In this document: piece by piece, positions 23,462-31,088 of the stretch
Numbering within the stretch: position 1 is the stretch's first letter
Layout: each line of letters begins with the position of its first letter
Source of the DNA: an uncultured Oscillibacter sp.
Lineage (GTDB): Bacteria > Bacillota > Clostridia > Oscillospirales > Oscillospiraceae
Direction: 5' to 3'
Length of the DNA: 64,000 nucleotides
NCBI GenBank assembly: GCA_905200545.1
Contig: CAJKKQ010000010.1
Location: 1 to 64,000, forward strand
The notes under the pieces: model-generated
What the model was told of the DNA's origin: nothing
Database searches by the model: none
The model's input: only the letters and a program-made list of their open reading frames with translations
Translations under genes and position numbers: made by a program

Positions 23462-24865
23462 TTATACCAGCTTTTCAAAATAGTAGAAGGTACCGTCCTC
23501 ACCGCTCCTGCGCATACAGGACGAGAGCATCTTGTAGGACGCCTGGTTCTCCTTGTAGCACTTGGCCACCACCCGGGTCAGATGGACTTTATACAGCGCC
23601 CAGTCTGCCACGGCAGCAAAGGCCTCGGTGCCGTAGCCATGTCCGGCATGGGCGGTGTCGATCCGGCAGCCCAGCTCCGCGCCGCCCCGGTAGTCGAAGC
23701 GGTAGAGCACCGCCTCGCCGATGAGCGTCCCGTCCAGCCGGACGGCAAAATTGACAGCCAGACGGTTTTCAAAGTCCCGGTTGGCCACATCGAAGAAGCT
23801 GCGCTCCTCCACCGGGCCGCCCAGGCCGCCCACATCGTCATAGCCCCACCAGCGGTTGCGCTCCCCGTCCAGAACCAGGGCGTTGTAGGCGGGGATGTCC
23901 TCCTGGCGCAGCGCCGAAAGGGTCAGACGCTCCGTCTTCAGCTCCGGAATAGAGGAGACATGGCGCAAAAGCTCATTCTGCGGCTCAAAGCGGTACTTGG
24001 GGGCCAGCTTGGCAGGGCCGTACTGGAGCTTGGAGGTCCGGAGCCCGCGGTCGGCAGCGTCGTCCTCCCGGTTGATCCACTGGCAGCCGTCCCCGAACTC
24101 TCCGGCAAAGGCCTGCACCAGGGTGGGATAGACCCCGGTATAGGAGTAGAGGGCCTTCTCAATGTGGATGATCAGGGTCTCGCCGCATTTTTCCGCCAGG
24201 GACAGGGCAATGAGCTTCTCCCCGTCGAACATGCCCCCCGCCAGGAAGCAGGGCTTGCCCACCAGCTTCAGCATCCCCTGGGCCAGCTTCAGCTCGTCCA
24301 TGGCCTTGGCGTTGTCCCCCTTGGGGAACTCCGCCTCATAATCCCTCCAGAACTGATCGATGAGGGCCGTATCCGCCGCCGTCAGCGGGCGGAAATAGGC
24401 ATCCGGCCACTTGGAGCGGAACTTGTTGATATGATTGCGCTGCCCGGAGTAGCGCCGGCCAGCGAAGAGGGTCAGATCCTCCCGGTAGTATACATAGTCC
24501 CGCCAGGTGCGCACGTCACTCACCCGCATATAGGGATAACGGCTCAGCAGCCGGGGGGCCTTACACTCCGGCACCACGGAGATCACCGGTGGGATCCCCT
24601 GCTCCAGGCAGTAGCCTTCAATGGCTGTGAGGGCCGCGTCCTCGTCCCCCTCAGGGCCGGGGACAGGATAGTCGAAGACCACCTGCCCGTCGATTTCATT
24701 GCGCACCACCAGGCACCCTTCCGCCTCCGTCCAGGCCGGATGGAGGGTTTTGCGCCACATGAGCTTTGTCCCCACAGAGTACTCACAAAGTCCGTAATTG
24801 CAGCTCTGATAGTATTTTCGCAGCTTGGAGGCATCCTGTTTTGTCACGGTTTTGAATTGCAGCAT
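23462..24865 (-). CDS. Fusion of a DUF2156-type acyl/aminoacyl transferase fold with a GNAT acetyltransferase
   Basis: A 467-residue protein in two parts. Residues 1-300 match the C-terminal (DUF2156) domain of phosphatidylglycerol lysyltransferases and their stand-alone relatives, with RNHINKFRSKWPDAYFRPL and the C-terminal WINREDDAADRGLRTSKLQY-like segment. Residues about 310-467 are a RimJ/RimL-like GNAT (LKTERLTLSALRQEDIPAY, then GHGYGTEAFAA and NQASYKML). The first domain transfers amino-acyl groups from tRNA in studied relatives; the second acetylates amines. No membrane helices are present. The substrates are unknown. Confidence 0.85.
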   Translation of the reverse strand: MLQFKTVTKQDASKLRKYYQSCNYGLCEYSVGTKLMWRKTLHPAWTEAEGCLVVRNEIDGQVVFDYPVPGPEGDEDAALTAIEGYCLEQGIPPVISVVPECKAPRLLSRYPYMRVSDVRTWRDYVYYREDLTLFAGRRYSGQRNHINKFRSKWPDAYFRPLTAADTALIDQFWRDYEAEFPKGDNAKAMDELKLAQGMLKLVGKPCFLAGGMFDGEKLIALSLAEKCGETLIIHIEKALYSYTGVYPTLVQAFAGEFGDGCQWINREDDAADRGLRTSKLQYGPAKLAPKYRFEPQNELLRHVSSIPELKTERLTLSALRQEDIPAYNALVLDGERNRWWGYDDVGGLGGPVEERSFFDVANRDFENRLAVNFAVRLDGTLIGEAVLYRFDYRGGAELGCRIDTAHAGHGYGTEAFAAVADWALYKVHLTRVVAKCYKENQASYKMLSSCMRRSGEDGTFYYFEKLV

Positions 24866-24943
24866 GGTTTCACCTTGTCCTTGATTGTGAAATTTTTGTC
24901 CTTGTCAGAAAAACATTTTTTGTCATTTTGCACATAACTGGTC

Positions 24944-24972
24944 TTGACCTGACCGGAAAAATATAGTATGTT
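24944..24972 (+). promoter_or_regulatory. Promoter of the NSS transporter gene
   Basis: TTGACC (24944-24949), 17-nt spacer, TATGTT (24967-24972). It lies in the 165-bp divergent region. Confidence 0.5.
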
Positions 24973-25030
24973 GTATGAAGAATAAGCATGGTAGATATGA
25001 GAGAGTTTGATAGGAAAGAAGGGAATTATT

Positions 25031-26515
25031 TTGGAAAATGAGAGAGGTTCTTGGGGAAGTAATATCGGCTTCCTGCTGGCGGCCATCGGCTCTGCCGTAG
25101 GTCTTGGCAACATCTGGGGCTTCCCGTACAAGATGGGCAAGTCCGGCGGCTTCACCTTCCTGATCGCATACCTTCTCCTGGCGGTCTTTGTGGGCTTTGT
25201 GGTGATGGTCAGCGAGCTGGCCATGGGCCGCAGGGTGGGCAAAGGCGTCATCGGCTGCTACCACACCCTGTCCAAGAAATTTAAATGGGTGGGCTGGCTG
25301 GCGGTCTTCTCCCCCTTCATCATCATGAGCTTCTATTCCGTTCTGGGCGGCTACTGCATCGAGTACATGGCCCTGAACATGAGCAACCTGGCCTTTGCAG
25401 GGGCGGAGATCAAAACCGGTTCCGACCTCTTCAGCGCCATGCTCACCAATCCCTTCGGCTGCGTGGTCTTCACGCTGCTGTTCCTGGTGATCTGCTACCT
25501 CATCAACCGGGGCGGCATTTCCGGCGGCATCGAGAAGTTCAACAAGATCGGCATGCCCGCCCTTTTCGTGATGCTGGTCATCATCATCATCCGCTCCGTC
25601 ACCCTGGAGGGCGCTGTGGAGGGACTGAAATTCATGTTCGTCCCCGGCTATGCCGTCAGTGCCGGCTTCATCCCGGAGGCTCCCAACTTCATCTCCGTCC
25701 TGGCCACCGCCGGCGGTCAGATGTTCTTCTCGCTGTCCCTGGCCATGGGCGTCATGTTCACCTACGGCTCCTACCTCAGCAAGCAGGAGAACCTGGTGAA
25801 AAACTCCATGGTCATCGTCTTCTCCGATACTCTGGTGGCTCTGATGGCAGGCCTGGCCGTTATCCCCGCCGCCGTGGCCATCGGCATCCAGCAGGGCAAG
25901 GACGTGGCGGATATCGCCCTCAAGGGCCCCAGCCTGCTGTTTGTGACGCTGCAGGACGTGTTCAATGCCATGGGTACCGCCGGTCCCCTCTTCGGCGTGA
26001 TCTTCTACCTGCTGGTGCTCATTGCCGCCATCTCCTCCGCCATCTCCCTGGTGGAAGTGGTAGCCACCTTCTTCCTGGACCGCGCCGCGGAAAAGGGCAA
26101 GACCGGGAACCGCAACAAGGTGGTCCTGATCGTGTGCCTGGCCATCACGGTGGAGGCCGTGCTGGTTGCGGTGGACGGCCTGGGCTCCAACAATGTCTGG
26201 GTTCCCTTCAAGGAAATGACCGCACAGGTAGCCGCAGACGGAACCGTTACTTACATGCCCTGGAATGACTGCTGGCTGGACTTCATGGACATGATGTCCG
26301 AGGGCATTGCCATGCCGCTTGGCGCGCTTCTGATGAGCCTCATGGTGGCCTGGGAGATCAAGCCCAAAACGGTGCTGGAGGAAGTCCGTCTGGGCTGCAG
26401 CACCAAGATCGACGCTTTCTACAACATCTGCATCCGTTTCATCACACCCATCGGCATGGTGCTGGTGCTGCTGGGACAGATCAACGATTTCTTCTCCACC
26501 GGGTGGTTCAGCTGA
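25031..26515 (+). CDS. Sodium-dependent neurotransmitter:sodium symporter (NSS/SNF) family transporter
   Basis: A 494-residue LeuT-fold transporter. The family signature is clear in the first helix (GFLLAAIGSAVGLGNIWGFPYKMGK split across two stretches), which holds Na+ and substrate sites. Prokaryotic members move amino acids, often tryptophan, tyrosine or branched-chain residues, with Na+. Length and about 11-12 helices fit the prokaryotic subgroup. TTG 25031 is chosen as start because AAGAAGGGA lies six bases before it and the conserved ENERGSWGS begins there; no ATG is suitable. Terminator at 26541. Confidence 0.93.
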   Translation: MENERGSWGSNIGFLLAAIGSAVGLGNIWGFPYKMGKSGGFTFLIAYLLLAVFVGFVVMVSELAMGRRVGKGVIGCYHTLSKKFKWVGWLAVFSPFIIMSFYSVLGGYCIEYMALNMSNLAFAGAEIKTGSDLFSAMLTNPFGCVVFTLLFLVICYLINRGGISGGIEKFNKIGMPALFVMLVIIIIRSVTLEGAVEGLKFMFVPGYAVSAGFIPEAPNFISVLATAGGQMFFSLSLAMGVMFTYGSYLSKQENLVKNSMVIVFSDTLVALMAGLAVIPAAVAIGIQQGKDVADIALKGPSLLFVTLQDVFNAMGTAGPLFGVIFYLLVLIAAISSAISLVEVVATFFLDRAAEKGKTGNRNKVVLIVCLAITVEAVLVAVDGLGSNNVWVPFKEMTAQVAADGTVTYMPWNDCWLDFMDMMSEGIAMPLGALLMSLMVAWEIKPKTVLEEVRLGCSTKIDAFYNICIRFITPIGMVLVLLGQINDFFSTGWFS

Positions 26516-26540
26516 TTCCATCCCAGGCACAATCAAAAGC

Positions 26541-26569
26541 GACGCGGCCTACGGGCCGCGTCCTTTTTT
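26541..26569 (+). terminator. Terminator after the NSS gene
   Basis: GACGCGGCC pairs with GGCCGCGTC, followed by CTTTTTT. Confidence 0.88.
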
Positions 26570-26644
26570 CAACGCCCGCATACACTAGCTTCCCCCACAG
26601 CATACGCCCCATACTCAGAAAGTACAGTCGTATCTGCAACAGGC

Positions 26645-26675
26645 AAAAGCAGAGCCGGGCGGCTCTGCTTTTTTT
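26645..26675. terminator. Terminator after the DegV gene
   Basis: AAAAGCAGAGCC (26645-26656) pairs with GGCTCTGCTTTT (26661-26672); T runs on both sides. Confidence 0.85.
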
Positions 26676-26678
26676 GAT

Positions 26679-27524
26679 TTATTTCAGGCCGATATAGGCC
26701 ATGCCGTAGCACCCGGGGCCGGAGTGCGTCCCAATGACAGCCCCCAGCTCGTCCCAGTCGGAACGCTGGATGCCCAAAGCCTGGGACACCTTCTCCCGAT
26801 AAGTCTCCATGGTCTCCAGGCAGCGGGAGTGGCCGAACATGACACCGTGGCGGCTGTCGATGGGATAGGCCCGGGCAAAATCCAGGGTGTATTCCACGAT
26901 CTTCTGCTTACCCTTCACCCGGCCCACAGACCGGACCTCACCGTCCACGATGGCCACCACCGGGGAGATGTTCAGCATGGTGCCCAGCACTGCGGTGGAG
27001 GAGGAGATCCGCCCGCCCATTTTCAGATACTTCAACGTGCCGATGAAGGCCACAAACCGCACCCGGTGCTTGAGTTCCTCCAGCGCGGCGGCGATCTCGG
27101 CGCCGGAGGCCCCGGCATCCCGCATCTTCACAGCCTCCCGCACCAGCAGCCCCTCGCCGATGGTGACGTTCAGGGAATCCACCAGATGCAGCCGCTCGCC
27201 GCCCCTGGCCATCTCCTTGGCGATCATGGCGGACTGGAAGGTGCCGGAGAGCTTGGAGGACATCAGGATGGCCACCACCTCGTCCCCGTTTTCCAGCAGA
27301 GGCTCAAAGGCGTCGCAGTACTCCTGGGGGTTGACCTGGGTGGTTTTGGGCAGGGTCTTGGCCTCTGCCTGCTTTTGATAGAACATCTCCTTGGTGATAT
27401 CCACGCCGTCGGTATAGACGCCGTCCTCGAAGATCACCCGCATGTGGATCATGTGAACGTTCAGCGCCTGCAGCTCCTCCGCCGTCAGGTCACTGGTGGA
27501 ATCGGTGATGATGGAAACAGCCAT
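26679..27524 (-). CDS. DegV family fatty-acid-binding protein
   Basis: A 281-residue DegV protein: IITDSTSDLT at the N terminus, TTQVNPQEY, and GTLKYLKMGGRISSSTAVLGTM-like region around 160-180. DegV proteins bind a single fatty acid; relatives named FakB hand it to the FakA kinase for phospholipid synthesis. No fakA is seen nearby, so it could be any DegV. GGAGGAGCCC precedes the start. Confidence 0.93.
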   Translation of the reverse strand: MAVSIITDSTSDLTAEELQALNVHMIHMRVIFEDGVYTDGVDITKEMFYQKQAEAKTLPKTTQVNPQEYCDAFEPLLENGDEVVAILMSSKLSGTFQSAMIAKEMARGGERLHLVDSLNVTIGEGLLVREAVKMRDAGASGAEIAAALEELKHRVRFVAFIGTLKYLKMGGRISSSTAVLGTMLNISPVVAIVDGEVRSVGRVKGKQKIVEYTLDFARAYPIDSRHGVMFGHSRCLETMETYREKVSQALGIQRSDWDELGAVIGTHSGPGCYGMAYIGLK

Positions 27525-27681
27525 GGGCTCCTCCTTCTTTCCAGTACGAAGATCGTATGCCTAATATGATAACTATATCAAATTCCCGCAAAAAAGCAAG
27601 GCATTTCCGTTGACAAGGGTTTCCTTTCCTGCTTTACTGAGATTGGAAACCGCCTGCGGGCGCACGGAGAAAGGAGTACAC

Positions 27682-28293
27682 ATGAACGAGCGAGAACGCA
27701 TGCTCTCCGGCAAGCTGTATCATGCCGGGGATCCCGTATTGGTACAAGGCCGGCAGCGGGCAAAGGAACTCTGCCACGCTTACAACACCACTCTGCCGGA
27801 GCAGCAGAACCGCCGGGACGCCATCTTGCGGGAGCTTTTCGGAAGCGTGGGGGAACACTGCTGGATCGAACCCACTTTCCGCTGCGACTACGGCACCAAC
27901 ATCTCCATCGGGGATTGCTTTTACGCCAACTACGACTGCATCTTTCTGGACGTGGCACCCATTACCATCGGCGACCACGTCTACATCGCACCTCGGGTGT
28001 GCCTATACACCGCCGGACATCCCACGGTACCGGAGATCCGGAACCTGGACCTGGAATTCGGCCTCCCCATCACCATCCAGGACGATGTGTGGATCGGCGG
28101 CAATGTGGTAGTGGTACCAGGGGTCACCATCGGGCGGGGAAGCGTCATCGCCGCCGGGGCGGTAGTGACCCGGGACGTGCCCCCGGGGGTCATCGCCGGC
28201 GGCAATCCCTGCCGGGTGCTGCGGCCTCTCACAGATGCGGACCGGGCCCGCTGGGAGGCGGAGCGCCGGGAATACCAGGACGACCATCTGTAA
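27682..28293 (+). CDS. maa: Maltose/galactoside O-acetyltransferase family (left-handed beta-helix)
   Basis: A 203-residue acetyltransferase with the Maa N domain (ERMLSGKLYHAGDPVLV) and hexapeptide repeats from about 70 to 185. The catalytic His is in the AGHP segment and the C-terminal GNPCRVLRPL is typical. It transfers acetyl from acetyl-CoA to a sugar hydroxyl. Start chosen at ATG 27682 for AGAAAGGAG; the longer frame has none. The exact sugar is not known. Confidence 0.92.
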   Translation: MNERERMLSGKLYHAGDPVLVQGRQRAKELCHAYNTTLPEQQNRRDAILRELFGSVGEHCWIEPTFRCDYGTNISIGDCFYANYDCIFLDVAPITIGDHVYIAPRVCLYTAGHPTVPEIRNLDLEFGLPITIQDDVWIGGNVVVVPGVTIGRGSVIAAGAVVTRDVPPGVIAGGNPCRVLRPLTDADRARWEAERREYQDDHL

Positions 28294-28303
28294 TCATAAG
28301 GAA

Positions 28304-28343
28304 GCTCCCGGAGCCTTTGGGCTCCGGGAGCGTTTTGTTTTTT
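28304..28343 (+). terminator. Terminator after maa
   Basis: GCTCCCGGAGCC (28304-28315) pairs with GGCTCCGGGAGC (28320-28331), followed by GTTTTGTTTTTT. Confidence 0.9.
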
Positions 28344-28347
28344 CCGC

Positions 28348-29373
28348 TCAGTTCATCTGACGGCGGCGGGAGAGGTTCATGGTGCCGTCCTGCATGTTGT
28401 TGAGAGAATCCAGGCTCTTGCCGGTGCCGATGGCCACACAGGAGATGGCATCCTCGGCGATGACGGTGTGGATGCCGGTACGGGCGGAGACCAGCTTGTC
28501 GAAGCCGGAGACCAGGCTGCCGCCGCCGGTCATGACGATGCCGTTGGTGGAGATATCCGCCACCAGCTCCGGGGGCGTGCGCTCCAGGACGGAGTGGATG
28601 GCCTCCATGATGCGCTCCACAGGCTCCTCGAAGGCATCCATCATCTCCGTGGAGGAGACGGTAACCACCTTGGGAAGGCCCGTCAGCAGGCACCGGCCCT
28701 TGACGTCCATGGTCTCCTCCTCATCCTTGGGGAAGACGCAGCCGATGCGCTTTTTCATCTCCTCGGCGGTACGCTCGCCCACCAGCAGGTTGTGCTTGCG
28801 GCGCATGTACTTCACCACCGCCTCGTTGAGCTGGTCGCCGGCGATCTTGATGGAGGCACTCTCCACCACGCCGGACAGAGAGATAACGGCGATATCCGCG
28901 GTGCCGCCGCCGATATCCACCACCATGTGGCCGTCAGGCTGGGTAATGTCGATCCCGGCGCCGATGGCAGCCGCCACAGGCTCCTCAATGAGGTAGACCT
29001 TCCGGGCGCCGGCCTGGATGCCCGCGTCGATAACGGCGCGCTCCTCTACCTCCGTGATACCGGAGGGCACGCAGATGATGACCCGGGGCTTGAAGAAAGA
29101 CACGCCAGCCACCTTGTGGATAAACTCCCGCAGCATCCGCTCCGTCATGTCGTAGTCGGAAATGACGCCCTCCCGCAGGGGACGGATAGCGATGATGTTG
29201 CCGGGGGTACGGCCCAGCATGGCCTGGGCCTCGGCGCCCACCTTCAGCAGCTTGCCGGTATTCTTATCCAGTGCCACCACAGAGGGCTCGTTCAAAACGA
29301 TGCCCTTGCCCTTCACATACACCAAAACCGAAGCGGTACCCAGATCGATACCGATATCCTTTGCCATGGACAT
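28348..29373 (-). CDS. mreB: Rod shape-determining protein MreB/Mbl
   Basis: A 341-residue actin homologue: phosphate-1 motif IGIDLGTASVLVY, connect and phosphate-2 region MVVDIGGGTADIAVISL, and adenosine motif IVMTGGGSLVSG. It polymerises under the membrane and guides lateral wall synthesis. ATG 29373 is chosen for GAGGTGGAAGTT upstream. The usual mreC/mreD neighbours are absent; next in line on the same strand are comFC and an HTH gene. It could be the mbl or mreBH paralogue; sequence alone does not decide. Confidence 0.93.
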   Translation of the reverse strand: MSMAKDIGIDLGTASVLVYVKGKGIVLNEPSVVALDKNTGKLLKVGAEAQAMLGRTPGNIIAIRPLREGVISDYDMTERMLREFIHKVAGVSFFKPRVIICVPSGITEVEERAVIDAGIQAGARKVYLIEEPVAAAIGAGIDITQPDGHMVVDIGGGTADIAVISLSGVVESASIKIAGDQLNEAVVKYMRRKHNLLVGERTAEEMKKRIGCVFPKDEEETMDVKGRCLLTGLPKVVTVSSTEMMDAFEEPVERIMEAIHSVLERTPPELVADISTNGIVMTGGGSLVSGFDKLVSARTGIHTVIAEDAISCVAIGTGKSLDSLNNMQDGTMNLSRRRQMN

Positions 29374-29534
29374 AACTTCCACCTCATTGTTCTTTCTATC
29401 TGTTATTATGAACGGTTTTCCCGCATACAATCACACATTCTACATTATACTGACCGCTTTCCGGGAATGCAAGTCTATTATGTTTACATTTCCAGGCATC
29501 GGAAGACAAATTTCTGGTGAAAACCTCCTGTCTC

Positions 29535-30200
29535 TCACCTCCGGTCCCTCTCCCGGCGGGCGTGAGCCACACAGACACACACCACGGCATCCGCTCCCGC
29601 CTCCCGCAAGACCTTACTGCACTCCGTCAACGTGGCTCCGGTGGTGCATACGTCGTCAATGAGCAGCACCCGCCGCCCGGACACCTCCGCGCCGGGGCGC
29701 ATCTCATAGACCCCCAGCACATTGGCCCGGCGGGCGGCGTCCTCCTTCAGGCCGGACTGGGCGGGGTTATTCATGGTCTTGCGCAGCAGGGCAGCAGGCT
29801 TGACGCCCCAGGCCCGGCAGACGGCCCGGGCCAGCAGCTCCGCCTGGTCGTACCCCCGCTTCCAGCGGCGCTTGCGGCTGACAGGCACCCAGGTGACAAG
29901 ATCAAACTCCCCGGAGAGGTGCTCCGCGGCGCACTGGGCCATGAGGGCGCCCAGTGTCTCCGCCGTGGCGGCGGCGCCGTAGAATTTCAGGCGCAAAATC
30001 GCCTCCCGAACCTTCCCCTCGTACCACAGGGGCGCGGCACACCGGAGGCCGTCGGTTCCCTCCCGCACAGCCTCATGTTCCTCCGTCCAGGGCAGCTCCT
30101 TCCGGCAGGTATCGCATACACCTGGGCTGTCCAGGATGCGGCGGCAGAAGGGGCACTTTGGGGGGAAGAAGAGATTCAGGAGCTGTTCCCAAATGCTCAT
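29535..30200 (-). CDS. comFC: ComF family protein (phosphoribosyltransferase-like)
   Basis: A 221-residue protein with an N-terminal four-Cys zinc finger (CPFCRRIL ... VCDTCRK) and a C-terminal phosphoribosyltransferase fold carrying the PRPP loop VLLIDDVCTTGATL. In Bacillus ComFC is needed for DNA uptake and works with the ComFA helicase; comFA is not in the window. Its ATG overlaps the stop of the upstream HTH gene by 4 nt. Confidence 0.92.
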   Translation of the reverse strand: MSIWEQLLNLFFPPKCPFCRRILDSPGVCDTCRKELPWTEEHEAVREGTDGLRCAAPLWYEGKVREAILRLKFYGAAATAETLGALMAQCAAEHLSGEFDLVTWVPVSRKRRWKRGYDQAELLARAVCRAWGVKPAALLRKTMNNPAQSGLKEDAARRANVLGVYEMRPGAEVSGRRVLLIDDVCTTGATLTECSKVLREAGADAVVCVCVAHARRERDRR

Positions 30201-30427
30201 GTGGTTTTTCTTCCGCGTGGATATGGGGTGCGCTCATCCGTAAGCCCTACCAGATAGTCCACACTGACACCATAGTATTTCGCCAGATCCACCGCCAGAT
30301 GCAGCGGCAGCTCCCGCTCTCCCCGTTCATATTTTGAATAAAGAGATTGGTCGCAGAGCAAATACTCCGCAATTTCTCTCTGCTTCAAATCCCGATCTTC
30401 ACGCAGGTCACGAATCCTCAAATTCAT
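30197..30427 (-). CDS. Small HTH (Xre family) regulator
   Basis: A 76-residue protein consisting of a Cro/C1-type HTH (IRDLREDRDLKQREIAEYL, QSLYSKYERGERELPLHLAVDLA) and a basic tail. ATG 30427 has GGTGAT at a suitable distance; a GTG nine bases upstream is the alternative. It overlaps comFC by ATGA, so it probably governs or shares that transcript. An inverted pair AGGACA (30456-30461) / TGTCCT (30489-30494) upstream could be its operator. Confidence 0.85.
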   Translation of the reverse strand: MNLRIRDLREDRDLKQREIAEYLLCDQSLYSKYERGERELPLHLAVDLAKYYGVSVDYLVGLTDERTPYPRGRKTT

Positions 30428-30535
30428 ATCAATCACCGAAGTGATTTTATGCTTAGGACATATTGTACTGCGTTATATTGGACTATTTGTCCTGAATTAT
30501 GCATAAAAATATGCGGTGTGTCCGCAGGGCATGCA

Positions 30536-30589
30536 CCCCCCATTTTCTTTTAAAGAAGAAAACGGGCCGTGCACGGTCCAAAAGAAAAC
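30536..30589 (+). repeat. Left arm of a ~55-bp imperfect inverted repeat
   Basis: Shares with the right arm (30982-31040, minus strand) the order CCCCCATTTTCTTTT, AAGAAAACGG, a GC block with GGTC, and CAAAAGAAAA. It lacks the six extra bases at the loop of the right arm. Confidence 0.65.
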
Positions 30590-30935
30590 CGCTTTCCTGG
30601 GCAGGAAACCCCGGCAGAAACTTCCGGCACCAGCGTTGGGCGCGCTTCGGCCATTTATCCCGGGAACCACTGCCCGCGCTTGATGGAACGGCGGGCGACG
30701 TGGTGGTCATCGAAAGGACTGTCCGCCGACTCCCGCGCGTTCCGCTTCGCTACGCGCTGCCGGATGCATACCGGGCAGCGGCAGCGGAAAGAGAAACGGA
30801 ACCATGCGATAACAGCCCCGGTCAAGATCGGGCCGCCGTGTGCGGGGACCGGTTTATGATACCGAACCGCTCCGGCGCACGCGGCAGAAAACTGCCGGAC
30901 TTCCCGGGCAGTGTCTGAGAAGGCCCCCGTACTTA

Positions 30936-30972
30936 CGAACCGGCGGATGTGCTTTTCGCATCCGTCGGTTCG
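30936..30972. repeat. Strong hairpin
   Basis: CGAACCGGCGGATG (30936-30949) and CATCCGTCGGTTCG (30959-30972) pair along 14 bp with one mismatch around a 9-nt loop. There is no T run on either side. Confidence 0.8.
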
Positions 30973-30981
30973 TCCCAGCAT

Positions 30982-31040
30982 CTTTTCTTTTGACCGGCCG
31001 CAGCCGTTTTCTTTTCGATGCCTCGAAAAGAAAATGGGGG
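30982..31040 (-). repeat. Right arm of the imperfect inverted repeat
   Basis: Contains a perfect 12-bp palindrome, TTTTCTTTTCGA / TCGAAAAGAAAA around TGCC, and on the minus strand the same order of words as the left arm at 30536-30589. Confidence 0.65.
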
Positions 31041-31088
31041 CGGATTCTCCCGGGAAGCCCGGTTCTCCCGGCTGGCGGGCAGCCCAAA

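Larger units (their letters stand above)
30437..31088. other. 650-bp non-coding region with inverted repeats between recD2 and the HTH gene
   Basis: I see no protein family in any frame. The open frames in it have compositional oddities (runs of K, R, P) typical of repeats. The region is bounded by two related segments in opposite orientation (30536-30589 and 30982-31040). It holds a strong hairpin at 30936-30972 and further GC palindromes such as GCTGCC...GGGCAGC near 30768-30785. The left end likely holds the HTH gene's promoter and operator. Confidence 0.6.

Noticed and set aside
30499..30918. A 139-codon open frame in the repeat region
   Set aside because: No ribosome binding site or family resemblance. 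It reads across the inverted repeat and palindromes, so it is more likely chance.
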